Positions 1 through 8,717 of a stretch of DNA of 64,000 nt are shown in pieces. The position numbers and the translations under genes were made by a program. The notes below the pieces were generated by a model. The model was not told the DNA's origin. It was given only the letters and a program-made list of their open reading frames with translations, and did no database searches. Source of the DNA: Muriicola jejuensis (GTDB taxonomy: Bacteria > Bacteroidota > Bacteroidia > Flavobacteriales > Flavobacteriaceae). The stretch lies in NCBI RefSeq assembly GCF_010671595.1, contig NZ_JAABOP010000001.1, forward strand, positions 1,488,001 to 1,552,000. Direction: 5' to 3'. Numbering within the stretch: position 1 is the first letter of the stretch; the number at the start of each line of letters is the position of its first letter.

Positions 1-67
1 CCTGATCGATTTGGGCCCATGAGGCAAATGGGATTAGCAACAGAAATATGTGAGTCAGAACTTTCAT
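1..67 (-). CDS. Secreted protein, N-terminal fragment (runs off the window)
   Basis: Reading the minus strand from the ATG at 67 gives 22 codons open to the window edge. They form a textbook signal peptide: Met-Lys, a hydrophobic core (THIFLLLIPFAS) and a WAQ cleavage site, followed by IDQ. Only the export signal is visible, so the mature function is unknown. It lies 79 nt downstream of the NAD(P)-binding reductase on the same strand and could be co-transcribed with it. Confidence 0.7.
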   Translation of the reverse strand, partial: MKVLTHIFLLLIPFASWAQIDQ

Positions 68-146
68 GTTATTGTCTCGGTTTAACCACTTGGAATATTT
101 CATGGAGTGGTGCAATTTTCGAGCCAAAGTCGGAGATATATTAAAC

Positions 147-779
147 TCAATAAATGATTCCGGGTGTCTGATGGAGATAAGCAGGATCTTCGATCTGTTT
201 GAGCATAAAATGAGCCACATCGGCCCGGGAGATCCACAGGGTCAGGATGTAACTCCCCAGATTTTTCCCGGTTCTGTACTTCCCCTTCCTCCGTCCATTG
301 GTGAGCTGACCCGGGCGTACGATGGTCCAGTCGAGCTCGCTTTCCTGTATCAGGTCTTCCTGTTTTGCCTTGTCCCGGAAGTAGAAGAAAAGGATAAACG
401 GGATTGCGAAGAGGGTGTAGTACAACCCCATCCTGAAGCGGCTGTCACCTATCCCCAGGGAGGTGATACAGATTAAACGCTTTATCCCCTGCTTTTCCAT
501 CTCAACGATCACGTTTCGGGTACCTGCTGAAAGGATGGAGGTGGGCACAATAAATCTCTTGTGGCCAAGGGCTGAGAGCACCGCATCCTGTCCTTGAAAG
601 GCCTTTCCGAAACTCTCGGGCCTGAGGACATCGCCCTGTACCACCCTGAGGTTGGGATGGTCGATCTTAACTTTTTTTGGATTGCGTACCAGGGCCGTGA
701 TCCTGTAACCTGCCTCCAGGCCTTGTTTGATCAGCTCCCTGCCCGTTTTACCGGTGCCGCCTATCACAAGAATTTTCAC
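147..779 (-). CDS. NAD(P)-binding atypical SDR / NmrA-like reductase
   Basis: A protein of about 210 residues of the NAD(P)H-binding atypical short-chain dehydrogenase type (PF13460-like). The N-terminus carries the dinucleotide motif GGTGKTGRELIKQG on the first beta-alpha unit, then ALVRNPKK and a GDVL segment. Near the C-terminus WTIVRPGQLTNG is typical of this family. The frame stays open to an ATG at 881, but family members begin right at the first beta strand, so I prefer the GTG at 779 (V-K-I-L-V-I-G-G). Substrate unknown; the family includes flavin reductases, sugar-nucleotide-like epimerases and stress proteins. Cytoplasmic. Confidence 0.8.
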   Translation of the reverse strand: MKILVIGGTGKTGRELIKQGLEAGYRITALVRNPKKVKIDHPNLRVVQGDVLRPESFGKAFQGQDAVLSALGHKRFIVPTSILSAGTRNVIVEMEKQGIKRLICITSLGIGDSRFRMGLYYTLFAIPFILFFYFRDKAKQEDLIQESELDWTIVRPGQLTNGRRKGKYRTGKNLGSYILTLWISRADVAHFMLKQIEDPAYLHQTPGIIY

Positions 780-928
780 GAGATGGATTTTGAGGTAAAG
801 GTTATGAATTATCCCGTTGATCACCTTATCAGGGATCCTGAACTGTTGGATTACCTTCCCCAATTGAAAGGATGATCCCATAGGATAGGGTCAACTTCTA
901 TTCGTATGATGCTGGGAGGTTTTAGGGT

Positions 929-1288
929 TTATTCTATTGTTCGATAGATCACGATGAGGACCCCAATGGCAAAAATGGAAGTGAAGATGAGCTTATTATG
1001 CCTGGCAAGCCAGTTGGGAAGGAATATATCAAAATTGTCCTTTGTGGAATCCGAGTATTTCCTGGCGATCAGCGTAAGCGGGCAGAACATCTTGAAGATC
1101 AATAAGGTAAGGCCCTCTCCGAGGATAAGGACAATGCCGATCCAGGTGTAGATATTCACGGTATCTGCAATTCCCGTGTACAGAATATAAAAGATAACAA
1201 AGACAAAAAAAGCCCAGATCACGGTGTGGATTAATTTGATGGCCCATAGTTTCTTCCCGGCGTTCGCGATGTGTGGTCTGTTGTTCAT
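929..1288 (-). CDS. Small three-helix membrane protein, unknown function
   Basis: 119 residues with three predicted membrane helices (about residues 17-40, 47-67 and 99-117). Between helices 2 and 3 there is a polar stretch with FCPLTLIARKY and LPNWLARHNK, which looks like a conserved family signature, though I cannot name the family with certainty. The ATG at 1288 is the natural start. It sits just downstream of the SSS symporter on the same strand with a 35-nt gap, so it may be co-transcribed with it. Confidence 0.65.
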   Translation of the reverse strand: MNNRPHIANAGKKLWAIKLIHTVIWAFFVFVIFYILYTGIADTVNIYTWIGIVLILGEGLTLLIFKMFCPLTLIARKYSDSTKDNFDIFLPNWLARHNKLIFTSIFAIGVLIVIYRTIE

Positions 1289-1323
1289 ATGATCTGTCGC
1301 GTAATGAATTCCTGAGGTCCGGG

Positions 1324-2757
1324 CTATTCTGGCCCCGGGGGGTTCCGAGTGAGTTTCACCTGATCGGAAGGCCAGGCCGGATGCTTCTTATCCGGCGATA
1401 CCAGACTTCCTATGACCATGGCCAGGCAACTCAGTACAAAGCCGTAAATAGTGGCGTCTATCCGGGTCTCGTAAAGATAGCAAAAGAACCAGACAAAGCC
1501 CCCTGTGATCACGGCTGCCCATGCCCCTGCCACAGAGGCTTTTTTCCAGAAAAGGCCAAAGGTAAAAGGGGCAAAAAGGCATACGAGGATCAAGGCCAGG
1601 GAAGCAGCCACCAGGCCCACTATGTCGATATCGCTAAAGGCAAAATAACAAGAGAACGCCGCTACGACCACCACACTGAGTCGGGTGTACAGCAGCAATC
1701 TCCGGTCTGAAATTCCCCGGGCATACGTTTTGATGAGGTTTTCGCCGATTACGGTGGCCGGTGCCAGCATGGCCCCGCTGGAAGTACTCAGGATAGCGGA
1801 GATCATGGCCCCGTAAAAAAGGATTTGCACAGGCGTACTGGTGAACATAAGAACCATGGCGGGGATGATCTCCTGCCCGTCCCCTGCATCCATCAATTCG
1901 GGATAGAGTTGGGCGCCCCCCAGACCGATCAACAAAGGGATACTGGGGATGGTTACCATCAGAAAGGCACCGAGGAAAAGCCCATTTCTGGCGGCCTTTT
2001 CATTCCTGGCAGAAAAAACCCGCTGGTAGATCTCCTGTACCGGGATTGGGCCCACGGCGAAGGCAAGGAAAAGGGCGATGAACTCAGACCAGGAATCTAT
2101 TCCCGCGGTAGGAAGTAGGTCGTAGAATTCGGCCCTCCGTTCTTCAAAAAATAGCCCGATACCGCCGGCCTGTTGCAGCACTTCAGTCAAGAGGATGATC
2201 AGCCCCAGCAGGATCATGATGCTCTGGATCATGTCCGTATAGGAAACTGCCCACATACCCCCGATATAGGTATAAATGATGACGATCACGGCTCCGAGAA
2301 AGATGCCATAGTCCAGGGGCACCCCAATGATGGCATTGAACAGGTAGGCCAGGGCAACGAACTGGGCGGCAATCCAATGGGGGTAGGACACCACCATGAG
2401 GATAGAAGAGGTCACCTCCAGGGATTTGTTATACCTCAGTTTAAAAAAATCACCCACCGTCACGATATTCATGCGATAGAGCTTTCGCGCATAGAAAATA
2501 CCCACGACCAGCAGACACAAGCCTGGTGCGAGTACGAGATTAAAAAATGCGGTAAAGCCTTCTGCTACAAAACGGCTGGGGTTGCCCATGATCTGGCTGG
2601 ATCCGAACCAGGTAGCGAAAAGGGTGACCCCTACAAAGGAGGTCGACAGGCTTTTCCCGGCAAGAGTAAAGTCATCAGAGGTCTTGATCCGCCTCGAGGC
2701 CCAGAACCCGACACCCAGGGTCAGGAGAAGGTATAGAATGATAAAACTGGTGATCAA
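1324..2757 (-). CDS. Sodium:solute symporter family transporter
   Basis: 477 residues, almost entirely hydrophobic helices, matching the solute:sodium symporter family (PutP/SglT/PanF superfamily, LeuT fold). Family features visible are the N-terminal RRIKTSDDFTLAGKSL segment after helix 1, the Na+-site region around GSSQIMGNP, and the loop GGMWAVSYTDMIQ. Probably imports an organic solute with Na+ at the inner membrane. The substrate cannot be read from the sequence. A terminator of the upstream cytochrome gene separates the two. Confidence 0.85.
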   Translation of the reverse strand: MITSFIILYLLLTLGVGFWASRRIKTSDDFTLAGKSLSTSFVGVTLFATWFGSSQIMGNPSRFVAEGFTAFFNLVLAPGLCLLVVGIFYARKLYRMNIVTVGDFFKLRYNKSLEVTSSILMVVSYPHWIAAQFVALAYLFNAIIGVPLDYGIFLGAVIVIIYTYIGGMWAVSYTDMIQSIMILLGLIILLTEVLQQAGGIGLFFEERRAEFYDLLPTAGIDSWSEFIALFLAFAVGPIPVQEIYQRVFSARNEKAARNGLFLGAFLMVTIPSIPLLIGLGGAQLYPELMDAGDGQEIIPAMVLMFTSTPVQILFYGAMISAILSTSSGAMLAPATVIGENLIKTYARGISDRRLLLYTRLSVVVVAAFSCYFAFSDIDIVGLVAASLALILVCLFAPFTFGLFWKKASVAGAWAAVITGGFVWFFCYLYETRIDATIYGFVLSCLAMVIGSLVSPDKKHPAWPSDQVKLTRNPPGPE

Positions 2758-2814
2758 TAGACTTTGGTTGGTTTTTGGTTGGTTGCGGTCTGACCTCTTT
2801 CAATAGGTCAGGAA

Positions 2815-2853
2815 CAAAAAAAACCCTTATTTCCTTGGTTTCGGAGATAAGGG
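2815..2853 (-). terminator. Intrinsic terminator downstream of the cytochrome c gene
   Basis: On the minus strand an 11-bp stem (arms 2843-2853 and 2824-2834, one mismatch) with an 8-nt loop is followed by a run of eight to nine T residues (plus-strand A run at 2815-2823). It lies 23 nt beyond the stop of the cytochrome gene. Confidence 0.8.
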
Positions 2854-2875
2854 CTTTCCTTCAGATGATCATATT

Positions 2876-3355
2876 TTAAAGAGTTCTCAGGTATTCGGCC
2901 ACGTCTCTTGCCTCCTCCTGGGTGAGGTTCTGGTTGAGCATAATGGCGTTGTTATATTCCTTCAATAGGGCCATGGCAATGGGATCTTCCCTCAGCATCA
3001 CATCGGGGTTCAGGATCATGTTCATCACCCATTCCGGACTGCGTCTTTCGTAAACACCTGAAAGGGCTGGGCCAATCATCCGCTGATTCGGGAGGTGGCA
3101 GGCCGTACAGATGGCGTTGTATTTTGCCTCTCCCCTGGCAGCCATTTCCTTATCGATCTCATCCGGAAAGGTGAGATCAGTAATAGGGCCTATCCCTTTA
3201 TTGTTCAGGTCTACCGGCACCCCTTCCGATGCGGTCTCTGTGGTTGTGGTGGTTTTGGTCCGACTCATTTCAAAACCCTCCTTCTTCTCTTCTTTCTTTT
3301 CTCCGCAACTCAGGGCAAAAAGACCCAGTACTGCGGCGAGTAGTATTTTTTTCAT
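2876..3355 (-). CDS. Lipoprotein c-type cytochrome
   Basis: 159 residues. The N-terminus is a lipoprotein signal peptide with lipobox LSC17. A charged linker (GEKKEEKKEGFE) and a Thr-rich stretch follow. The haem motif is C83-T-A-C86-H87. The C-terminal part has an LTQEEARDVAEYLRTL helix typical of class I monohaem cytochromes, and Met139 just before it is the likely distal ligand. The protein is probably anchored on the periplasmic side of a membrane and carries electrons to or from a terminal oxidase or periplasmic enzyme. A single-domain stand-alone gene with its own terminator. Confidence 0.88.
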   Translation of the reverse strand: MKKILLAAVLGLFALSCGEKKEEKKEGFEMSRTKTTTTTETASEGVPVDLNNKGIGPITDLTFPDEIDKEMAARGEAKYNAICTACHLPNQRMIGPALSGVYERRSPEWVMNMILNPDVMLREDPIAMALLKEYNNAIMLNQNLTQEEARDVAEYLRTL

Positions 3356-3400
3356 GCTTCCAGATTTATAATCGCACTAAGATATAAAAATCGTATCGGT

Positions 3401-4360
3401 TTAAATTTCCTCAAAGAATTTTAACGCCCTTTTTTCCGTGTAGGCGATATTCTGAGCATCGTAAAAGCCCACATGACCCCCGTACTCAGGCGCTTCCAGG
3501 TAAACAGAGGGGTTGGCTTCTGATTCCCGGAAAGGATAGCATTCAGGCCCCAGGAAGGAGTCGTTTCGGGCGTTGATGATGAGTGTGCGGACGCGAATAT
3601 TGTGGAGGAACTGATTAGAACTGCATTGGGAATAATAGTCCAGGGCATCGGCAAAGCCATGGGCCCTGCTGGTATAGATATCATCGAAATCCTTAAGGGT
3701 TTTTATTTTCTCTATCTCGCTGTCGGACAGGAGTTCGGGGAACATGGGCTGTTTGGCTTTGAGCTTGGCTACCAGGTGTTTCCTGAACCGGATGGCGTAA
3801 GGGGTGTTTTCCCAACTCATCAGAGCCCTTAGGGAACTGTAAAGATCGACCGGGGCCGAGATCGCAGCGATCCCTTTCAATGCCCCCGGGATCTCCCTTC
3901 CTTCCCCTGCGTATTTCAGGACCATATTGCCGCCCAGGCTGAACCCTTTGATATAGATCTCCCCGTATTTTCTCGTATTGAGAATATGTTGTACAACGGC
4001 ATCCAGGTCTTCTGTCGCCCCTGAATGGTAGGAACGGTACAGCCGGTTCGGTTCCCCGCTGCAACCCCTGAAATTCACCGCACAGCAGTCGAACCCCGAA
4101 GCATTGAAATGCCGGGCGCTTCCGGTGATATAGGGTCGTTGCCCATGGCCTTCCAGACCGTGGAGAAGGATGACCACTTTTTCAGTGTTTTTCCCCGTGT
4201 AGCTCCAGTCGAGATCCATAAAGTCCCCGTCAAGGAGTTCGAGTCGCTCCCGTTCCTGTTCGAAGTCGGCGATCTTCCTGAACAGGCCGTAGTAAACGGT
4301 TGAGATATGGCCGTTCCTGAACAGGAGCGGTGGCAGATATGCTGATGGTAAATTGGGCAT
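3401..4360 (-). CDS. YheT-family alpha/beta hydrolase
   Basis: 319 residues, close to E. coli YheT (COG0429) in length and layout. Family marks are the N-terminal YLPPLLFRNGHISTV, the oxyanion region HGLEGHGQRPYI (residues 68-78), the nucleophile elbow GFSLGGNMV with Ser141, and a late His in EYGGHVGF. An esterase or acyl hydrolase of unknown natural substrate, cytoplasmic. Its ATG overlaps the TGA of the upstream bestrophin gene (TGATG at 4358-4362), which predicts translational coupling. Confidence 0.88.
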   Translation of the reverse strand: MPNLPSAYLPPLLFRNGHISTVYYGLFRKIADFEQERERLELLDGDFMDLDWSYTGKNTEKVVILLHGLEGHGQRPYITGSARHFNASGFDCCAVNFRGCSGEPNRLYRSYHSGATEDLDAVVQHILNTRKYGEIYIKGFSLGGNMVLKYAGEGREIPGALKGIAAISAPVDLYSSLRALMSWENTPYAIRFRKHLVAKLKAKQPMFPELLSDSEIEKIKTLKDFDDIYTSRAHGFADALDYYSQCSSNQFLHNIRVRTLIINARNDSFLGPECYPFRESEANPSVYLEAPEYGGHVGFYDAQNIAYTEKRALKFFEEI

Positions 4361-5367
4361 CAGTACAAAATATTATCCTGTGGTTGAACTGGGTCGGGGA
4401 GTTCTTCCTCATCCAGCATGTCGCGTAGATCGATCTCAATGGTCCTGCACAAGGCGGTCATGGGGACGTCGTTGATCCTGCCTTCGAATGGGTCCTCACT
4501 GTTGTCCCCTATACTCTCCATGGAGACAAAAATCCAGGATATCAGTACGGAAAAGGGGATCATAAGGAATTCATACCAGGCTTTGGAACCTCCCATATCC
4601 TCGGACCCAAACACATTTAACAGTCCGAAGGGGATCAGCAGTACAAAGATCCAGGTGAAGATCTTGGAGAAATACCCGTACTGCCTGGGAAAGGGGGTGT
4701 TCTTGATCCTTTCGCACATTCCCTGAAGGTTATAGCATTCTTCAAGAACCGATTGTAATTGGTCTTCCTGGAAACCGTCAATGATCTCCTTCTTTTTGAG
4801 GTCCACCAGCTGTTTCGCCTGATTCTTGATCAGATGGGTGGCCGGATTTACCCGGTTTTTGAGGTCTGCATACTCCTGGGCTGAAACGAACGGACTGGCC
4901 TCATCGCAGGAGGCCTGGCTTTCCCCGTGTCTCTTGTGCAAATTCTCGACCGTCGCATTCATCTTTATAGACCACGATTTAGGCTGACGCAGCTGCACCC
5001 TGAGGGCGTTGATCCACGCCAGGTGGCGATAGATCATCTCGCGTTGTATTTTTTTATTTGCTTCTGCATCCGGGGTTTGAACAAAACTGATGACCTGCAG
5101 GGCCCAGGTCCTGCTGTAATTGACAATACCTCCCCAAATCTTTCGCCCTTCCCAAAAACGGTCGTAACTCTGACTGTTCTTAAAACCTATGTAAAAAGCA
5201 ACCGCGATACCGATCACAGAAAGAGGCTGAAAAGGGATGTCGAGGAAGTCGAGCCACAAAAAGTGATAGGCATAAAAAATGATGCCTGCGTATAGCGTAA
5301 AGAAAATGAGATTTTTCCATGCAAATCGCATGATCAATCCCCAGCCTATATTGCGTTTTACATACAT
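4360..5367 (-). CDS. Bestrophin-like chloride channel family protein
   Basis: 335 residues of the bestrophin/UPF0187 family (PF01062-like). Visible are the N-terminal helices (residues about 10-65), the conserved segment AFYIGFKNSQSYDRFWEGRK, a long charged helical middle region, and two further helices near residues 240-290. Bacterial members form pentameric anion channels in the inner membrane. It starts 9 nt downstream of the nitronate monooxygenase stop and overlaps the YheT start by one base, so these three genes probably form one transcript. Confidence 0.88.
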   Translation of the reverse strand: MYVKRNIGWGLIMRFAWKNLIFFTLYAGIIFYAYHFLWLDFLDIPFQPLSVIGIAVAFYIGFKNSQSYDRFWEGRKIWGGIVNYSRTWALQVISFVQTPDAEANKKIQREMIYRHLAWINALRVQLRQPKSWSIKMNATVENLHKRHGESQASCDEASPFVSAQEYADLKNRVNPATHLIKNQAKQLVDLKKKEIIDGFQEDQLQSVLEECYNLQGMCERIKNTPFPRQYGYFSKIFTWIFVLLIPFGLLNVFGSEDMGGSKAWYEFLMIPFSVLISWIFVSMESIGDNSEDPFEGRINDVPMTALCRTIEIDLRDMLDEEELPDPVQPQDNILY

Positions 5368-5376
5368 AGAAGCTTG

Positions 5377-6351
5377 TTATTTCGGATAGGTATCCAGGAG
5401 AGCGGCCTGGGACTGTACGGCTTCTCTGAATTCCTGCTTAAGCCTGTTCACCAGGTCGCTTACCGGCAGTACGTCCTGTACGGTGGTCACTCCCTGACCG
5501 GCAGACCAGATGGTCTTCCAGGCTTTGGCCTCGGTGTCTAGTTCCTTCCCGAAGTCGATCTTCCGGTCTTTTTTAAGGTCCTCTTCGGAGATTCCCGCCG
5601 CCTTCAAACTGGCGTGTAAAAAATTGGCGTGGACCCCGGAAATGGCAGCGGTATAGACCACGTCACTGGCTCCGGCATTGATGATCATCTCCCGGTAAGC
5701 CTGAGGGGCCTTGCTCTCTTCTGTATTGATGAAGCGGGTGCCCATGTAGGCGAGGTCTGCCCCCATCTGCAGGGCGGAGGCGATGTCCCTCCCGGTGGAG
5801 ATACAGCCTGAAAGGATAATGGTCTTGTGATAGAATTTCTTGACCTCGGCCACCAGTGACATGGGGTTGATGGTACCGGCATGGCCCCCTGCCCCTGCTG
5901 CTACCAGGATAAGGCCGTCTACCCCCGCTTCTGCTGCCTTTTCAGCATGCCTTTTTTTGATGATATCGTGGAATACGAGTCCGCCGTAACTGTGTACCGC
6001 ATCGACCACCTGGGATACGGCCCCCAGGGAGGTGATGATGATGGGCACCTTGTGCTTGATACAGAGTTTGAGGTCTGCCTGCAGCCTGGGATTGGTGGGG
6101 TGTACGATAAGGTTAACCCCGAAAGGGGCTGCTTTTTTCCCGCTTTCCTTTTCGTAATTGGCCAGGGACTCTTTGATCTCTATAAGCCACTCTTCAAAAC
6201 CCTCGCTAGTACGCTGGTTGAGGGCAGGGAATGTCCCCACGATACCGTTTTTGCAGCATTCTATTACCAGTGCCGGGCCGGAGATCAGGAACATGGGCGC
6301 TGCGATAGCGGGGAGGGAGAGGGTCTTGATAAAAGCGGGTTTTGAAGTCAT
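5377..6351 (-). CDS. Nitronate monooxygenase / enoyl-reductase-like FMN TIM barrel
   Basis: 324 residues of the nitronate monooxygenase (2-nitropropane dioxygenase, PF03060) family. The N-terminal PAIAAPMFLISGPALV segment, GVNLIVHPTNPR, the active-site loop AAGAGGHAGT and the phosphate-binding region GCISTGRDIASALQMGADLAYMG are typical. It oxidises nitronates using FMN; some relatives act as trans-2-enoyl-ACP reductases. It is the first gene of the probable NMO-bestrophin-YheT operon. A TATTTTTA element on the minus strand (about 6373-6380) may be its promoter. Confidence 0.85.
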   Translation of the reverse strand: MTSKPAFIKTLSLPAIAAPMFLISGPALVIECCKNGIVGTFPALNQRTSEGFEEWLIEIKESLANYEKESGKKAAPFGVNLIVHPTNPRLQADLKLCIKHKVPIIITSLGAVSQVVDAVHSYGGLVFHDIIKKRHAEKAAEAGVDGLILVAAGAGGHAGTINPMSLVAEVKKFYHKTIILSGCISTGRDIASALQMGADLAYMGTRFINTEESKAPQAYREMIINAGASDVVYTAAISGVHANFLHASLKAAGISEEDLKKDRKIDFGKELDTEAKAWKTIWSAGQGVTTVQDVLPVSDLVNRLKQEFREAVQSQAALLDTYPK

Positions 6352-6423
6352 CGGTTTGTATTAAGGCCTAAAAATAGGGATTAATTTTTTTGCAAACCTC
6401 CCTGTGTTGCGCAAAAACAATGG

Positions 6424-6431
6424 TATTTTTG
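6424..6431 (+). promoter_or_regulatory. -7 promoter element TATTTTTG of the thioesterase gene
   Basis: Matches the Bacteroidota -7 consensus TAnnTTTG, 22 nt upstream of the chosen ATG at 6453, and it excludes the earlier in-frame start at 6390. Confidence 0.6.
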
Positions 6432-6452
6432 CTCCCGGAAAAACGAGGAAAT

Positions 6453-6932
6453 ATGACCTATTTCAAGGAATTCGAAGTGCGGTGGAGCGACCTGGATGCC
6501 AACAGGCATATGGCCAACAGTGCCTATACCAATTTCATGAGCCACACCAGAATGGCCTTTCTTATGGAGAGGGGGTTCGATCACCAGACATTGATAAAAA
6601 ACCAATTGGGCCCCGTGGTCTTTTACGAACATATGTATTATTTTAAGGAAGTCTTTCCAGGCAAGCCATTGAAGGTCTCTGTGGAAGTTACAGGGATGAG
6701 TGAGGATGGGATGTTCTTCGAATTCCATCACAATTTCTATACGGCCGACGGGAAGAACGTGGCCCACTGTGAAATGATGGGAGGCTGGATCGACCTCGAT
6801 ACACGGAAACTCACCGGGTTGAAAGGGGAACTCCTTGAAAACTTTCAAAAGTTTACAAAGGCGGGGAACTTCAGGCAGCTTACCAAAGAGGACACCCGAA
6901 AATTCAGGAAGATACCGAAGGATCTGGACTAG
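6453..6932 (+). CDS. Hotdog-fold acyl-CoA thioesterase (4HBT type)
   Basis: 159 residues from the ATG at 6453. The signature RWSDLDANRHMANSAYTNF holds the catalytic Asp and the Asn/His that bind substrate in the 4-hydroxybenzoyl-CoA thioesterase class. It hydrolyses acyl- or aroyl-CoA thioesters in the cytoplasm; the substrate range is unknown. I chose 6453 over 6390 because a TATTTTTG promoter element lies between them and a purine-rich GAGGAAAT precedes the ATG. Its 3' end overlaps the convergent EamA gene by 29 nt. Confidence 0.87.
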   Translation: MTYFKEFEVRWSDLDANRHMANSAYTNFMSHTRMAFLMERGFDHQTLIKNQLGPVVFYEHMYYFKEVFPGKPLKVSVEVTGMSEDGMFFEFHHNFYTADGKNVAHCEMMGGWIDLDTRKLTGLKGELLENFQKFTKAGNFRQLTKEDTRKFRKIPKDLD

Positions 6933-7809
6933 GTTTTTTGCTTACCAGGTAGACTCCTAGACAGACCAGCAGAGCGGCGGTCACCTTCACGGGACTCAGT
7001 TGGTCCTTCCCGCTCAGTACCGCAAAGACGATACCTACCAGGGGTTGAACGTAGACAAAGGCACTTACTGTAGAGGCTTTGAGCTGGGTGAGGGCAAAGG
7101 CGTTAAACAGGTAGGTACAAAAGGTGGTGCCCAGGACCACAAAGCCGATCTTCCAAACGGCTTCCCATGGGAGGGTACCCCAGGAAATCTCAAGGAATTC
7201 TGGCAATGCCAGAGGAGCGTTCAGGAAGATCCCTATCAGGAACAACCATTTCATCAGCGTAAAAGGGTGGTATTTTTCAACCAGCTTCTTTGCCAGGATA
7301 AGGTAAAGCCCAAAGAACAGCGAATTTACGAGGAACAGCAAATTTCCCAACGGGATATTCGGGGCATCCTGCCGTATCTCCTCTCCGTAAAAGATGAGGC
7401 CCAGGGCTCCTACCAGCCCGATAACGATGCCAAGGCCTTTTACCAGCCGGATCTTTTCCTTGATCAACAGGGCAGAAAGGACCACTACGATGATGGGGGT
7501 GGTGGTAACCAGGACGGAACTGTTGATAGGCGTGGAAAGGTCGAGACCTTTGAAAAAGGCAAGCATATTGATGGCCATCCCGAAGAGGGAACAGAGTACG
7601 AGTCGGCCCCAGTCCTTTTTTTCGATCCTTTCTCTGGGGCCCACAAAGGAAAGCGCCCAGAAAAGAGCGGTGGCTCCCAGTACACGGATCATGATAAATC
7701 CGAAGGGTTTTACATAAAGAGGCATCACGCCTTTGGCAATAGTGTGGTTCAATCCGTAGATCGTCGTAGCGCCAAGGGCGGCGAAAAGAGCGAGCGTCCT
7801 GTTGCTCAA
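6904..7809 (-). CDS. EamA/DMT-family permease
   Basis: 301 residues with ten hydrophobic helices in two repeats, matching the drug/metabolite transporter (EamA) superfamily. The first repeat begins ALFAALGATTIYGLNHTIAKG and the second around residue 150 (NLLFLVNSLFFGLYLILAK). Members export amino acids, metabolites or drugs across the inner membrane; the substrate is not predictable. Its ATG overlaps the stop of the upstream ArsC-like gene by four bases (ATGA at 7806-7809), implying coupled translation. The 3' end overlaps the convergent thioesterase. Confidence 0.85.
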   Translation of the reverse strand: MSNRTLALFAALGATTIYGLNHTIAKGVMPLYVKPFGFIMIRVLGATALFWALSFVGPRERIEKKDWGRLVLCSLFGMAINMLAFFKGLDLSTPINSSVLVTTTPIIVVVLSALLIKEKIRLVKGLGIVIGLVGALGLIFYGEEIRQDAPNIPLGNLLFLVNSLFFGLYLILAKKLVEKYHPFTLMKWLFLIGIFLNAPLALPEFLEISWGTLPWEAVWKIGFVVLGTTFCTYLFNAFALTQLKASTVSAFVYVQPLVGIVFAVLSGKDQLSPVKVTAALLVCLGVYLVSKKPSPDPSVSS

Positions 7810-8162
7810 GGGTGAAGGGATTGCCGGGCCAGGGCCACGGTATTTTTGGCATTCCCGATAAAGATCTGGCCGTTGTGAACGAGGACCGGCCGTTTTAAAA
7901 AGGTGTAGTGTTCCAACAAGAGGTCCCGAAAATCGGATTCAGCCAGGTTCTTCGCCTTCAGGTTTCTCTCCTTGTACAGCCTGGCCCTCTTGCTGAACAG
8001 GGCCTCGAAACTGCCGGCCAGTTTCATGAGTGCTTCGACCTGGTCAGAATTCAAGGGTTCACTTTTGATATCCTGCAACCTGACATCCTCAGGCAGGTCG
8101 AGTTCACCCAGGATCCGTTGGCAGGTATCGCATGTGCTCAGATAAAAAAAAGTGTCCTTCAT
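7806..8162 (-). CDS. ArsC/Spx-family thioredoxin-fold reductase
   Basis: 118 residues of the arsenate reductase (ArsC)/Spx family. The N-terminal motif STCDTCQR holds Cys11 and Cys14. Downstream LVHNGQIFIGNA matches the C-terminal strand region seen in ArsC-like proteins, where RPL/RPI is usual (here KRPVLV). It may be a thiol-dependent reductase or a regulator. The neighbour is a generic EamA permease rather than ArsB/Acr3, so an arsenate role is not supported by context. Translationally coupled to that permease. Confidence 0.8.
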   Translation of the reverse strand: MKDTFFYLSTCDTCQRILGELDLPEDVRLQDIKSEPLNSDQVEALMKLAGSFEALFSKRARLYKERNLKAKNLAESDFRDLLLEHYTFLKRPVLVHNGQIFIGNAKNTVALARQSLHP

Positions 8163-8239
8163 TTTTTTCTCCTGGGGATGGGTTGAATATCCTGTTGCAA
8201 AGAAACCTATTTATCTGCGAATTCTCTACTTTTATCAAA

Positions 8240-8716
8240 ATGAACTCTATGGAAAAGCTCTTCGAGATCACCGAAAAACTGCACGAGATCTACTTAAAAA
8301 CCTTGCTGTCTACACCTATGGACCAGCTTTTTGTGGTACCTAAACCCCATAACAACAATCTTTTCTGGAATATCGCCCATGGGTTGGTCACGGAACAGGC
8401 CCTGGTCTACAAATTGAGCAACCTGCCCCCAAGGCTGGACGGGGAATTGATAAGCAAATACAGCAAAGGAACCTTTCCTGAGGCTGGGGTAGACCGCAGT
8501 GAGGTAGAACAGGTGGCAGAGGCACTGCCCCTTACAACCGGATGGATGAAGGAGGACTATGAGAAAGGGGTCTTCAAGAATTTTAACTCCTATACGACCA
8601 GTGCCCATGTTACCCTGAATACTGTGGAAGATGCCATCGCTTTCAACCTATTCCACCTGGGGCTGCATTACGGAACTATTCGCAGCATGCAGAAATTGCT
8701 CAATACCCCGGCCTGA
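8240..8716 (+). CDS. DinB-like (YfiT/DinB fold) putative metal-dependent protein
   Basis: About 158 residues of the DinB superfamily four-helix bundle. The likely metal-binding histidines are in NIAHGLVTEQALV near residue 48 and in NLFHLGLHYGTI near the C-terminus, the usual three-His arrangement. Family members include bacillithiol- or mycothiol-dependent transferases and many uncharacterised enzymes. I chose the ATG at 8240, as the extension to 8132 runs through the divergent ArsC-like 5' region. The stop is one base from the stop of the convergent DUF3298 gene. Confidence 0.8.
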   Translation: MNSMEKLFEITEKLHEIYLKTLLSTPMDQLFVVPKPHNNNLFWNIAHGLVTEQALVYKLSNLPPRLDGELISKYSKGTFPEAGVDRSEVEQVAEALPLTTGWMKEDYEKGVFKNFNSYTTSAHVTLNTVEDAIAFNLFHLGLHYGTIRSMQKLLNTPA

Positions 8717-8717
8717 A

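Noticed and set aside
7806-8162. Arsenic-resistance gene cluster
   Set aside because: The protein is ArsC/Spx-like, but its partner is a generic EamA permease and no ArsR, ArsB or Acr3 is near.
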